From CAWEHT01 sp963808455 (GTDB lineage: Bacteria > Chloroflexota > Anaerolineae > CG2-30-64-16): a DNA stretch of 33,315 nucleotides. The position numbers and the translations under genes are program-made. Below, one piece after another: positions 17,003 through 24,858 of this stretch. Location of the stretch: assembly GCA_963808455.1 (NCBI GenBank), contig CAWEHT010000351.1, positions 1 to 33,315 on the forward strand. Reading direction: 5' to 3'. The notes under the pieces are model-generated. The model was not told where the DNA came from and did no database searches. It saw nothing but the letters and a program-made list of their open reading frames with translations. The number at the start of each line of letters is the position of its first letter. Position 1 is the stretch's first letter.

Positions 17003-17034
17003 CTTCGCAGGCCCATGCCGATCGTGGGCCGAAG
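17003..17034 (+). other. leader hairpin before the ferredoxin gene
   Basis: GGCCCA (17010-17015) pairs with TGGGCC (17025-17030), extended by CTTC (17003-17006) with GAAG (17031-17034) across a three-base bulge. It ends 9 bases before the AGGAGG of the ferredoxin gene. It may influence initiation or mark the end of the upstream transcript. Confidence 0.35.
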
Positions 17035-17056
17035 CTGTCCCAAGGAGGTGACAGGA

Positions 17057-17302
17057 GTGGCAAGAGGGACGGTCGTCGTCGATGTAGACCGCTGCAAGGG
17101 CTGCGAGCTCTGTACCGGTGTGTGCGCCCAACACATCCTGATCATGTCCCGCGACAGCTTCAATTCCCGTGGCTACCGCCCGGTCCAACTGGTCGATCCC
17201 GATTCCAAATGCACAGGCTGTGCGCTGTGCGCCCTGATCTGTCCGGATGTGGTGCTGACCGTTTACCGCATCGAGCCCAAGCGCGTGCCGATTACCGCAT
17301 GA
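17057..17302 (+). CDS. 2-oxoacid:ferredoxin oxidoreductase delta subunit (2x[4Fe-4S] ferredoxin)
   Basis: This 81-residue ferredoxin-like subunit carries two [4Fe-4S] motifs, CKGCELCTGVC (from about residue 12) and CTGCALCALICP (from about residue 47). It passes electrons from the thiamine-diphosphate site to external ferredoxin. The GTG start at 17057 was chosen because AGGAGG lies 8 bases upstream and VVVDVDRCKGC follows quickly; the longer frame from 16985 runs through a hairpin. It is the first of four subunit genes. A 211-base gap with nothing recognisable separates it from the alpha subunit. Confidence 0.92.
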   Translation: MARGTVVVDVDRCKGCELCTGVCAQHILIMSRDSFNSRGYRPVQLVDPDSKCTGCALCALICPDVVLTVYRIEPKRVPITA

Positions 17303-17513
17303 CCGCGCTCTGCAAGCGAGAAGCTGGTGCTCGCGCCGCAGCCCGGGTCACGGGGCCCGGCGAGCATAAGGTTTCGAGCGGGAGGTCATGCTGCGCCGGC
17401 CTCCTCGCGCCGCGTGCGGAACTCGCGGGCGCGGCCGGCGGCCTGCTTCGCTCGCCCCAAAGCATCCCCCGTCGCCGGCTTCGAGCTTCGACCATCCCGT
17501 TCGGAGGCAGGCA

Positions 17514-18612
17514 ATGGCTAAGAAGCTATGGAAAGGCAATGAGGCAATAGCTGAGGCAGCCGTGCGGGGAGGGGTGGAAGCTTACTTCGGCTATCCCATC
17601 ACCCCGCAGACCGAGTTGCTGGAGTATATGTCCGCGCGCATGCCGGAGCTGGGGCGCGTGTCATTCAAGCCGAGAGTGAGGTCGCGTCCATCAACATGGT
17701 CTACGGCGCGGCCTGCGGCGGTGCCCGCGCCATGTCTTCATCCTCCAGCCCGGGCATCAGCCTGATGCAAGAAGGGCTATCCTATATCGCCGCCTCGGAA
17801 GTGCCCGCCCTGCTGGTGGATATCATGCGCGGCGGCCCCGGCCTCGGGAACATTCAGCCCAGCCAGGCCGACTATTTCCAGGTCACGCGGTCCTCCGGCC
17901 ATGGCGATTTTCATCCCATCGTGCTGGCTCCGGGCACAGTTCAGGAGGCCATCGACCTGACGTACGGCGCCTTTCCACTGGCGGAGAAATACCGCACGGT
18001 CGTCGTCATTGCCGCCGATGGGTCGCTGGGACAGATGATGGAGCCCGCCGAGATGCCTCCCCTGCGCCCATGCCTCACCGAGGCTGAACGGGGCAGCTGG
18101 GCCACGCGCGGCGCGCGCTCGGGCGCCCCAAACGCATCGTCACCTCGCTCTACCTCAACGAAGAGGACCTCGAGGATCTCAACCGCCGGCTGCAAGTCAA
18201 GTTGCGCCAGATCGAGGCCAGCGAACAGCGTTGGGAGGAATACGCGATGGCCGGCGCTGAATACGTGTTGGTCGCTTTCGGCACGGTCGGGCGGACGTGC
18301 AAGACGGTAGTGCGCGAGGGCCGGGCACAGGGCCTGCGGGTGGGCCTCTGCCGCCCGATCAGCCTCTGGCCATTCCCTCACGCCAGGCTGCGCGAGCTCG
18401 GCCGGCATTGCCGGGCCATGCTGGTGGTGGAGATGAACGCCGGCCAGATGCTGCAGGATGTGCAACTCGCCGTGGCCGGCCAGTGCGCGGTCGAGTTTTA
18501 CGGCCGCATGGGCGGGGCCGTGCCCCTGCCTGACGAGATCCTGGAAGCCCTGCACGGTGTGGCCTATACCTACCGCATGGTCGCCGAGGGCGTCGAGCAG
18601 CGGTATATGTAG
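17514..18612 (+). CDS. 2-oxoacid:ferredoxin oxidoreductase alpha subunit, VorB/KorA type (two frame breaks)
   Basis: This subunit pairs with the beta subunit to oxidise a 2-oxoacid to acyl-CoA. The N-terminus has KKLWKGNEAIAEAAVRGG and FGYPITPQTELLEYMS. Near 17662 one T is missing; restoring it gives RVFIQAESEVASINMVYGAA. The next stretch has SSSSPGISLMQEGLSYIAA and MRGGPGLGNIQPSQADY. Near 18118 the frame changes again, after which it reads RPKRIVTSLYLNEEDLEDLN and VLVAFGTVGRTCK. The C-terminus ends GVEQRYM. Corrected, it has about 365 residues, the normal size for VorB. The Ser-rich SSSSPG loop and SYIAASEVPALLVDIMRGG are typical of the branched-chain or 2-oxoglutarate enzymes; I cannot tell the substrate from the sequence. 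The start has GGAGG upstream. The stop is 10 bases before the beta-subunit ATG. Confidence 0.9.
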
Positions 18613-18622
18613 GAGATCATCG

Positions 18623-19441
18623 ATGAGCAGCAACAATGGCCATCCGCAAGGGATAGCGGGCGATGCAGCAGTGCTCGAGCAAGGCAAGGTAGTCTTCGCT
18701 CGACCGGCGGCGCTCTCGGATAACTACACCCATTACTGCCCGGGCTGCACCCATGGGCTCATTCACCGGCTGATCGCCGAGGCGATCGATGAGCTCGGCA
18801 TCCGGGAACGCGTGATCGCGGTCGCGCCCGTCGGCTGCTCGGTCCTTCTCTACCAGTACTTCGACGTGGACGCCGTGGAGGCCGCCCATGGCAGGGCCCC
18901 TGCCATGGCAACAGGCCTGAAACGCACCCAGCCGGACAAGGTCGTCTTCACGTACCAGGGTGATGGCGATCTCGCTTCGATCGGCGCCGCCGAGATCTTG
19001 CACGCGGCCAACCGTGGCGAGAATATCAGCGTTTTCTTCATCAACAATGCCGTCTACGGCATGACCAGCGGCCAGATGGCCCCTACGACCTTGCTCGGCC
19101 AGATCACGACATCATCCCCGATGGGCCGCAACGTGGCGCTCCACGGTTACCCCATGCGCATGGCCGAGATCGTGGCCGGCCTGCCGGGCGCCTGCTATGT
19201 GGTCCGCCGCTCCGTCCATGACATCCGCACCGTCCGCCAGGCCAAGAAGGCCATCATCACGGCCTTCAAGACGCAGTTGGCCGGGCTGGGCCTGAGCCTG
19301 GTGGAATTCTTGTCGAGCTGCCCCACCAACTGGCATATGACGCCGGAAGAGGCGCTGGGATGGATCCGCGGCACCATGGTTTCCTACTTTCCGCTCGGCG
19401 ACTACAAGGTGACCGACGCGGCGAAGGCGCTTGAAGGGTAG
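18623..19441 (+). CDS. 2-oxoacid:ferredoxin oxidoreductase beta subunit (thiamine diphosphate-binding)
   Basis: This 272-residue subunit binds thiamine diphosphate and a [4Fe-4S] cluster. The cluster motif CPGCTHG is at residues 39-45. The thiamine motif is GDGD (113-116) with NN at 141-142, followed by VYGMTSGQMAPTT, which is normal for this family. The ATG at 18623 has AGGAG seven bases upstream; the open frame to 18458 overlaps the alpha gene and is not used. It lies 10 bases after the alpha stop and 9 bases before the gamma start, so the subunits are one operon. The frame is intact. Confidence 0.93.
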   Translation: MSSNNGHPQGIAGDAAVLEQGKVVFARPAALSDNYTHYCPGCTHGLIHRLIAEAIDELGIRERVIAVAPVGCSVLLYQYFDVDAVEAAHGRAPAMATGLKRTQPDKVVFTYQGDGDLASIGAAEILHAANRGENISVFFINNAVYGMTSGQMAPTTLLGQITTSSPMGRNVALHGYPMRMAEIVAGLPGACYVVRRSVHDIRTVRQAKKAIITAFKTQLAGLGLSLVEFLSSCPTNWHMTPEEALGWIRGTMVSYFPLGDYKVTDAAKALEG

Positions 19442-19450
19442 GAGCCGAAC

Positions 19451-20005
19451 ATGCAACAAGAGATCATCTTCGCGGGTTTCGGGGGGCAAGGCGCCCTTTT
19501 TGCCGGGCAGTTGATGGCTTATGCCGCGCTCGAGCACGGCAAACAGGTGACCTGGCTGCCTTCCTATGGGCCTGAGATGCGAGGGGGCACGGCCCATTGC
19601 ACCGTCATCGTTGCCGACGAGGAGATCGGGTCACCCACGGTGCGCCACCCGTCCTCGGTCGTCGCCCTGAACCTGCCGTCCTTTCACAAGTATGAGCCTT
19701 TGATCAAGCCGGGGGGCCTGCTCGTCTACAATTGCTCACTGATCGAGGCCTTGCCGGCGCGCACCGATATCCGCTATGTGGCTGTGCCGGCCAATGAGAT
19801 CGCCGAAGCCCTGGGCTCGGTGCGCATGGCCAACGTCGTGTTGCTCGGCGCCCTCCTGCATAGCACCGGAGTTCTGCCGCTGGCAGCCGCCAGCGTGGCG
19901 CTCGACGCGCACCTGCCCGAACGACAACGCAAGCTGCTTGCCGCGAACCAGGAAGCGCTGCAGCGCGGCGCAGCCTGTATCACGCCAGAAACGGCCCCCG
20001 CGTGA
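19451..20005 (+). CDS. 2-oxoacid:ferredoxin oxidoreductase gamma subunit
   Basis: This 184-residue subunit has the gamma-domain signature IIFAGFGGQGALFAGQLMAYA (residues about 5-25; split here by the GFGGQG loop) and LPSYGPEMRGGTAHCTVIV, then VALNLPSFHKYEPLIKPGGLL. It completes the four-subunit enzyme made with the genes at 17057, 17514 and 18623. AGGAG precedes the ATG by 6 bases. The frame is intact. A short gap of 73 bases leads to the aminotransferase. Confidence 0.93.
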   Translation: MQQEIIFAGFGGQGALFAGQLMAYAALEHGKQVTWLPSYGPEMRGGTAHCTVIVADEEIGSPTVRHPSSVVALNLPSFHKYEPLIKPGGLLVYNCSLIEALPARTDIRYVAVPANEIAEALGSVRMANVVLLGALLHSTGVLPLAAASVALDAHLPERQRKLLAANQEALQRGAACITPETAPA

Positions 20006-20078
20006 GGCCGGCGGACCGAAGATGGTGACCTACTTTGTCAGCCACAATGGCTGGCAATCCCAACGAGGAGGTTGAGGA

Positions 20079-21341
20079 ATGGCCACTCTATGGAAGAGTC
20101 GCTATGCCCAGCGCAATCAGCGGATGACCCGCTCGATCATCCGCGAATTACTCAAGCTGACCACCCAGCCCGACGTGATCTCGTTCGCCGGTGGCCTGCC
20201 GGCACCGGAAGTCTTCCCAACCGAACGCTGCCGGGAGGCGGCTTGTAACGTGCTCCAGAACGCAGGCAGCATGGCTTTGCAATACGGGCCGAGCGAAGGC
20301 TACCTGCCTCTGCGCCAATTCATCTGCAACCAGATGGCGCGCTACGGCATCAGCGCCCAGCCGTCGAACGTGCTCATTACCACCGGCTCACAACAGGCGT
20401 TGGACCTCATCGGCAAGTTGCTGGTCAACGCAGGCGACCTGATTCTGGTCGAAGAGCCCACCTACCTGGGGGCGCTTCAGGCGTGGAACGCTTACAGCGC
20501 CGAGTACGTGGGTGTGCCTATCGATGACAACGGCCTGCGCACCGATCTGCTCGAAGACGCCCTGCGCCAGGGGCCAAAGTTCATGTACGTCTTGCCCAAC
20601 TTCCAGAATCCAGGCGGCACAACGCTCGCGCTCGAACGCCGGCTAGAGGTGGTCCATCTCTCGAACAAGTATGGCATCCCGATTGTGGAAGATGATCCGT
20701 ATGGAGCGCTGCGCTACGCCGGCGATCACGTTCAGCCGCTCGTAGCACTGGATGCCGACTACCAGCATTCGGCCGGGCTCAACGGGCATGGCTACATGGA
20801 AGGCAACGTGATCTACCTGGGCACGTTCTCCAAGACGTTGGCGCCCGGGTTGCGCCTTGGCTGGATGGTGGCACCGGTCGAGGTGATCGATCAGCTGATC
20901 ATGGGCAAGCAAGGCACCGACTTGCACACCAGCACTTTCGACCAGATGCTGGCCTACGAAGTGGTCAAGGACGGCTTTCTCGAACAGCATGTGCGCACGA
21001 TCCGGCGCGTTTATGGCGAGCGCCGCAACGTCATGCTCCAGGCGCTGGAGACCTACTTTCCCGAAGGTTGTTCGTGGACCCATCCCGATGGCGGGCTGTT
21101 CCTGTGGGCGCGTGTTCCGGACGAAATCGACACGACGGCATTGCTGCCGCTGGCGGTGGAACACAAGGTCGCCTATGTGCCCGGCACGGCCTTTTTTGCC
21201 GACCCCACGCGTGGCCACAATACCATGCGTCTGAACTTTTCGAACGCCCAGCCACAACAGATCGAGGAAGGCATCCGGCGCCTTGGCACCATGCTCAAGG
21301 AAGCCATCGCCAGGCGGCTCGCGCTGCTGGCCACGGGGTGA
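20079..21341 (+). CDS. PLP-dependent aminotransferase, fold type I (LysN/2-aminoadipate type)
   Basis: This 420-residue enzyme matches the aminotransferase family related to 2-aminoadipate/LysN and to the MocR C-terminal domain. Key features are ISFAGGLPAPEVFPT (about 34-48), LQYGPSEGYLPLR, ITTGSQQALDL (100-110), PNFQNPGG (173-180), EDDPYGALRY (204-213), and the lysine that forms the Schiff base in GTFSKTLAPGLRLGW (Lys252). The family accepts aromatic, branched-chain or 2-aminoadipate substrates, so the specificity is open. It lies 73 bases after the oxidoreductase gamma subunit with GAGGAGG upstream. That suggests it supplies 2-oxoacids to that enzyme. The frame is intact. Confidence 0.93.
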   Translation: MATLWKSRYAQRNQRMTRSIIRELLKLTTQPDVISFAGGLPAPEVFPTERCREAACNVLQNAGSMALQYGPSEGYLPLRQFICNQMARYGISAQPSNVLITTGSQQALDLIGKLLVNAGDLILVEEPTYLGALQAWNAYSAEYVGVPIDDNGLRTDLLEDALRQGPKFMYVLPNFQNPGGTTLALERRLEVVHLSNKYGIPIVEDDPYGALRYAGDHVQPLVALDADYQHSAGLNGHGYMEGNVIYLGTFSKTLAPGLRLGWMVAPVEVIDQLIMGKQGTDLHTSTFDQMLAYEVVKDGFLEQHVRTIRRVYGERRNVMLQALETYFPEGCSWTHPDGGLFLWARVPDEIDTTALLPLAVEHKVAYVPGTAFFADPTRGHNTMRLNFSNAQPQQIEEGIRRLGTMLKEAIARRLALLATG

Positions 21342-21435
21342 AGCCGCAATTCTCAGTCGCTCTCAGGGCATATCGGGAGTTGCCGGAAGTGAAGTCTGGC
21401 GAGCTGCGGGTTGCCGCAGGAAAGGATGAAACACT

Positions 21436-21921
21436 GTGGAGAAAACACGCGTGCGCGACGCCATGAGCGCGCCTGTTGTCTGTGTTCCGCCCGATTGCAC
21501 AGTTCCAGCCGCCGCCGCGCTGATGCGCCAGCACCGCTTGCGCCACCTGCCTGTCGTCCAGGATGGGCGGTTGATCGGCATCGTCAGCCGGGGTGACCTG
21601 CGCGAGGCGTCCTCGAAAGAAGCGATCAACGCCGACAACTACGAAATCAACTTCATGCTGAACCGCCTCAAGCTGGCCGACATCATGACACGCAAGGTGC
21701 TGACCATCACGCCGGAGGCCTTTATCGTGGACGCGGTGGAGCTGATGGTCGAAAACCAGGTAGCCGGGCTGCCGGTCGTCGCCCTGGACGGAGCGGTCAT
21801 CGGCATCATCACCGAGTCGGATCTCTTGAAGCTGCTGCTGGCCAAGCTGAAAAAGAACGGTGCCGCGGTGGCTGAGCAGGGCCCTGCTAACGGAGACGGA
21901 GGGGCCGGCCCGCAAGCTTAG
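21436..21921 (+). CDS. CBS domain-pair protein, second copy
   Basis: This 161-residue protein has two CBS domains. Repeat 1 has VRDAMSAPVVCVPPDCTVPAAA and LPVVQDGRLIGIVSRGDLR; repeat 2 has IMTRKVLTITPEAFIVDAVELM and LPVVALDGAVIGIITESDLLK. The layout is the same as the protein at 14676-15101, which suggests paralogues serving the same region. The last 20 residues are low-complexity, and part of their DNA matches the core of the repeat at 22047-22109. The start is a GTG at 21436 with AGGAAAGGA upstream. It probably belongs to the transcript of the aminotransferase (95-base gap). Confidence 0.88.
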   Translation: MEKTRVRDAMSAPVVCVPPDCTVPAAAALMRQHRLRHLPVVQDGRLIGIVSRGDLREASSKEAINADNYEINFMLNRLKLADIMTRKVLTITPEAFIVDAVELMVENQVAGLPVVALDGAVIGIITESDLLKLLLAKLKKNGAAVAEQGPANGDGGAGPQA

Positions 21922-22046
21922 GACCTGTAAAACGATGACTACCGTCGTTGTCATGCTGACCGCAGTGCAAAGCTCGGGTGGACGAGAGAACCAGCGTCGC
22001 GGCGGGACGCCAGCGAAGCATCCGTCGTGCGCAGCCTAGGCGGCGC

Positions 22047-22109
22047 GGATTCTTCGCTGTGGCGCGCCGTTAGCAGGCCCTGTGGGTACCGCCGCTCAGA
22101 ATGACAGCC
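22047..22109 (-). repeat. dispersed intergenic repeat, copy 1
   Basis: Read on the minus strand this 63-base element begins GGCTGTCATTCTGAGCGG and ends CCACAGCGAAGAATCC. It aligns with 29353-29414 on the plus strand with 55 of 63 identities and one gap. The whole gap 21922-22294 holds this repeat, the hairpin at 22198 and a promoter, but no gene. Confidence 0.8.
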
Positions 22110-22197
22110 TAAGCGTTTCTTGCGCGGCCGCGTCCGTCTGGCGCGCGGCCAGGCCCGGCGCCTGGGGGCGTGCCCGGGATCTCTCCGACCATGACGT

Positions 22198-22250
22198 GCC
22201 GGCCGGCAAAGGCGGGATGACCGCTCCTTTGCCGGCCGGCGCTTTGTCGT
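22198..22250 (+). terminator. large perfect hairpin, terminator candidate
   Basis: GCCGGCCGGCAAAG (22198-22211) is the exact reverse complement of 22227-22240, and the loop contains a further GCGG/CCGC pair. A weak T-rich stretch, CTTTGTCGTT, follows. It would close the transcript from the oxidoreductase/aminotransferase/CBS genes before the ThiF-like gene. Confidence 0.55.
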
Positions 22251-22268
22251 TGCGCGATCCGTGCGACT

Positions 22269-22296
22269 TTGAAATGGCGATCGATCATAGTAGAAT
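22269..22296 (+). promoter_or_regulatory. promoter candidate for the ThiF-like gene
   Basis: TTGAAA (22269-22274) and TAGAAT (22291-22296) are 16 bases apart. The predicted start point falls at about 22303, next to an in-frame GTG at 22304, so a leaderless transcript is possible. Confidence 0.4.
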
Positions 22297-23335
22297 GCGG
22301 CCTGTGGATCAACCCTTAAGCCGCTACGCTCGCCAGGTCAGCTTTCCAGGTATCGGCACACAAGGCCAGTTGGCACTGCTCGCGGCCCGCGTAACGATCA
22401 TCGGCGTGGGAGCCACTGGCTCTGTGTTGGCCAACCATCTGGCGCGCGCCGGCGTCGGGCATTTACGGCTGGTAGACCGCGACTTCATCGAGCTCAACAA
22501 TCTGCAGCGCCAGACCCTCTATGACGAAGACGACGTCGCGGCGATGCTGCCCAAGGCCGTGGCGGCCGGGCGCAGGCTGCGCCGCATCAACAGCCAGATC
22601 GAGATCGAAGATGTGGTGGCCGACGTGACGCCCGCCAACATCGAAGGCTTTCTGGCCGGTGCCGACCTGGTCATGGACGGCACCGACAATTTCGCCGTCC
22701 GTTACCTCATCAACGATGCCTGCGTCAAATTGGGCTTGCCGTGGATCTACACGGGCGTGCTCGCCGCCTACGGCATGAGCATGACCATCCGCCCGGGCCT
22801 GACACCTTGCTTGCGCTGCATCATGGGCGAGATCCCCGCCCCAGGCTCCGTGCCCACCTGCGACACGGCCGGCATCATCGGGCCCATCGTGGCCTTGTTG
22901 GGTTCCTTCAGCGCGGCCGAGGCACTCAAAGTGCTCACGGGCAGCGGCACGCTGAATCCAGGCATGGTCTACGTGGACCTTTGGGAGAGCACCTTCGATC
23001 GCTTTGATCTGGGTGGGCCGCGCCCTGACTGCCCCACCTGCGGCCAACACCTGTTCCCCTTTCTCAACGCCGAGACCGGAGCGCGCACCACAGTGTTGTG
23101 CGGGCGCGATGCCGTCCAGGTTAGCTTCGCCGGTGCGGCCGGGTCGAACCTTCCGGCCCTTGCCGACCGGCTGCGGCTCGCCCGGGTAGGTGCCGTGCAG
23201 AGCAATCCCTACCTTGTGCGGGCAAGCGTGGACGGCTATGAGTTGACGATCTTTCCCGACGGTCGTGCGGTGGTCAAAGGCACCGCCGACGAGGCGCTGG
23301 CAGCTACGCTGTACGCGCGCTATATCGGGATGTGA
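22295..23335 (+). CDS. ThiF/MoeB-family E1-like adenylyltransferase
   Basis: This enzyme of about 346 residues would adenylate the C-terminal glycine of a ubiquitin-like sulfur carrier (ThiS, MoaD or a relative). The start RYARQVSFPGIGTQGQ is typical. The ATP site has VTIIGVGATGSVLANHLARAG, then DRDFIELNNLQRQ. DGTDNFAVRYLINDA is conserved, and PTCDTAGIIGP contains the cysteine region. Two CXXC pairs, CLRC and CPTC, bind zinc. The last 90 residues (VLCGRDAVQV to FPDGRAVVKGTADEALAATLYARYIG) form the extra domain of Bacillus-type ThiF, which favours thiazole synthesis. No ThiS, ThiG or MoaD gene is in the window. The ATG at 22295 is conservative; GTG 22304 gives a more standard N-terminus, and ATG 22274 is possible. 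It lies 58 bases before lysC. Confidence 0.88.
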   Translation: MRPVDQPLSRYARQVSFPGIGTQGQLALLAARVTIIGVGATGSVLANHLARAGVGHLRLVDRDFIELNNLQRQTLYDEDDVAAMLPKAVAAGRRLRRINSQIEIEDVVADVTPANIEGFLAGADLVMDGTDNFAVRYLINDACVKLGLPWIYTGVLAAYGMSMTIRPGLTPCLRCIMGEIPAPGSVPTCDTAGIIGPIVALLGSFSAAEALKVLTGSGTLNPGMVYVDLWESTFDRFDLGGPRPDCPTCGQHLFPFLNAETGARTTVLCGRDAVQVSFAGAAGSNLPALADRLRLARVGAVQSNPYLVRASVDGYELTIFPDGRAVVKGTADEALAATLYARYIGM

Positions 23336-23393
23336 GCCGATCCGGTATTCGCCATCCTCCTCGTGACACTCGGTGGAAGGAAGCAGGCCAGGT

Positions 23394-24824
23394 ATGCAAG
23401 TCTTGAAGTTCGGTGGCACCTCGGTAGGGGATGCCCAGGCAGTGGCCCAGGTAGCAAACATCGTCGCCAATCAATTGGCGCTTGACCCTGACGTGATTAT
23501 CGTCACTTCAGCCATGCGTGGCGTTACCGATCTGCTCATCAACGCGGCCCGCAGGGCCGCAGACGGTGACCGCCAGGGGTCGCGCGACGCCCGTCTGACC
23601 CTCATCAGCCGGCACCATGACGCGGCCGAGGCGCTGATCGGCGACCTGGATGAGCTGAGCCGTATCCAAGAGGACATCGACGAACGGGTGCGCGAGTTCG
23701 AACGCTTGTGCATGGCCGTGTCGATCCTGGGCGAGCTGACCAGTCGTGGCCTGGCCGTGATTGCCGGCCAGGGCGAGCGGCTGATGGCTCCGATATTGGC
23801 GGGCGCCTTGCGGGCCCGTGGGCTGCGGGCTCAGCACGTGGATGCGGGCGAGCTGATCATCACCGACGACGAGTATGCCGAAGCGGTGCCGCAGATGGCA
23901 GCCACCCGCGAAGCCACGCAGGCGCGGCTGCAGCCGTTGCTCAAACAGGGCATCTGCCCGGTGGTGACAGGCTTCGTGGCGGCAACTGCCAGCGGCGTCC
24001 CCACCATCCTCGGCCGCGGTGGCTCCGACTACTCGGCTGCCATCCTCGGCGCCGCCATGGACGCCGACGAGGTGCAGATTTGGACGGATGTGAATGGCGT
24101 GCTGACGGCGGACCCGCACATCGTGCCCGATGCGCAACCCCTCGCGGAGCTGAGCTACAGCGAGGCCGCCGAGCTCGCCTATTTCGGCGCCAAAGTGCTC
24201 CATCCAAAGACCATGCTGCCCGCAATCGACCGAGGCATCCCCATCAGCGTCCGCAACACTTTCAATCCGGCTTTTCCCGGCACGCGCATCTTGCCCGCCT
24301 CTGCCGGCGGTAAGGTCAAGGCCCTGACGGTGATCCGTGGGCTGACGCTGGTCACGGTCGCCGGGCGTGGCATGATGGGCGTGCCGGGCATCGCCGCGCG
24401 CACGTTTGCCGCCGTGGCCGCGCAAGGCGCTAACATCTTGATGATCTCGCAAGGCTCCTCGGAACAGAGCATCTGCTTCGTCGTGCCGCAGCCGGATGCC
24501 GCGAGCGTCGAAACGGCCCTGGAAGCCGCTTTTGCGCACGAGCTGCATCATCGTCTGATCGAGCGGATCTCCTGCGAAAACGATATCGTCATCGTCGCCG
24601 TCGTCGGTGAAGGCATGCGTGGCACGCCGGGCATCTCGGGCCGGATTTTCGGCGCGCTCGGCGACCAGGCCATCAATGTCATCGCCATCGCCCAGGGCTC
24701 ATCGGAAACCAACATCTCGTTGGTGCTGGCCGCTGCCGACGCCGACGCCGCTGTTCGCTACCTTCACAACGCCTTTGACCTCGCCCGTCACCAGGCGGCC
24801 AGCGCCGCGCTAAGCGCTCGATAA
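23394..24824 (+). CDS. lysC: aspartate kinase
   Basis: Aspartate kinase phosphorylates L-aspartate with ATP, the first step to Lys, Thr, Met and diaminopimelate. The 476-residue protein has the kinase domain with VLKFGGTSVGDA at the start, GELTSRGLAVIAGQGERL, the catalytic GRGGSDYSAAILG and EVQIWTDVNGVLTADPH, and FGAKVLHPKT. The C-terminal part has two ACT domains with GMMGVPGIAARTF, ILMISQGSSEQSICF, GMRGTPGISGRIF and INVIAIAQGSSETNIS. These ACT domains usually bind the inhibitory amino acid. The ATG at 23394 begins the conserved domain. The length fits the monofunctional class with no fused homoserine dehydrogenase. The frame is intact. asd follows 34 bases later. Confidence 0.95.
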   Translation: MQVLKFGGTSVGDAQAVAQVANIVANQLALDPDVIIVTSAMRGVTDLLINAARRAADGDRQGSRDARLTLISRHHDAAEALIGDLDELSRIQEDIDERVREFERLCMAVSILGELTSRGLAVIAGQGERLMAPILAGALRARGLRAQHVDAGELIITDDEYAEAVPQMAATREATQARLQPLLKQGICPVVTGFVAATASGVPTILGRGGSDYSAAILGAAMDADEVQIWTDVNGVLTADPHIVPDAQPLAELSYSEAAELAYFGAKVLHPKTMLPAIDRGIPISVRNTFNPAFPGTRILPASAGGKVKALTVIRGLTLVTVAGRGMMGVPGIAARTFAAVAAQGANILMISQGSSEQSICFVVPQPDAASVETALEAAFAHELHHRLIERISCENDIVIVAVVGEGMRGTPGISGRIFGALGDQAINVIAIAQGSSETNISLVLAAADADAAVRYLHNAFDLARHQAASAALSAR

Positions 24825-24858
24825 GGGCAACTTGCGACCAGCACGATAGGTGAATACT

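Noticed and set aside
22082..22273. N-terminal extension of the ThiF-like protein
   Set aside because: The stretch covers the end of the dispersed repeat and the large hairpin, and homologous proteins start near RYARQ.
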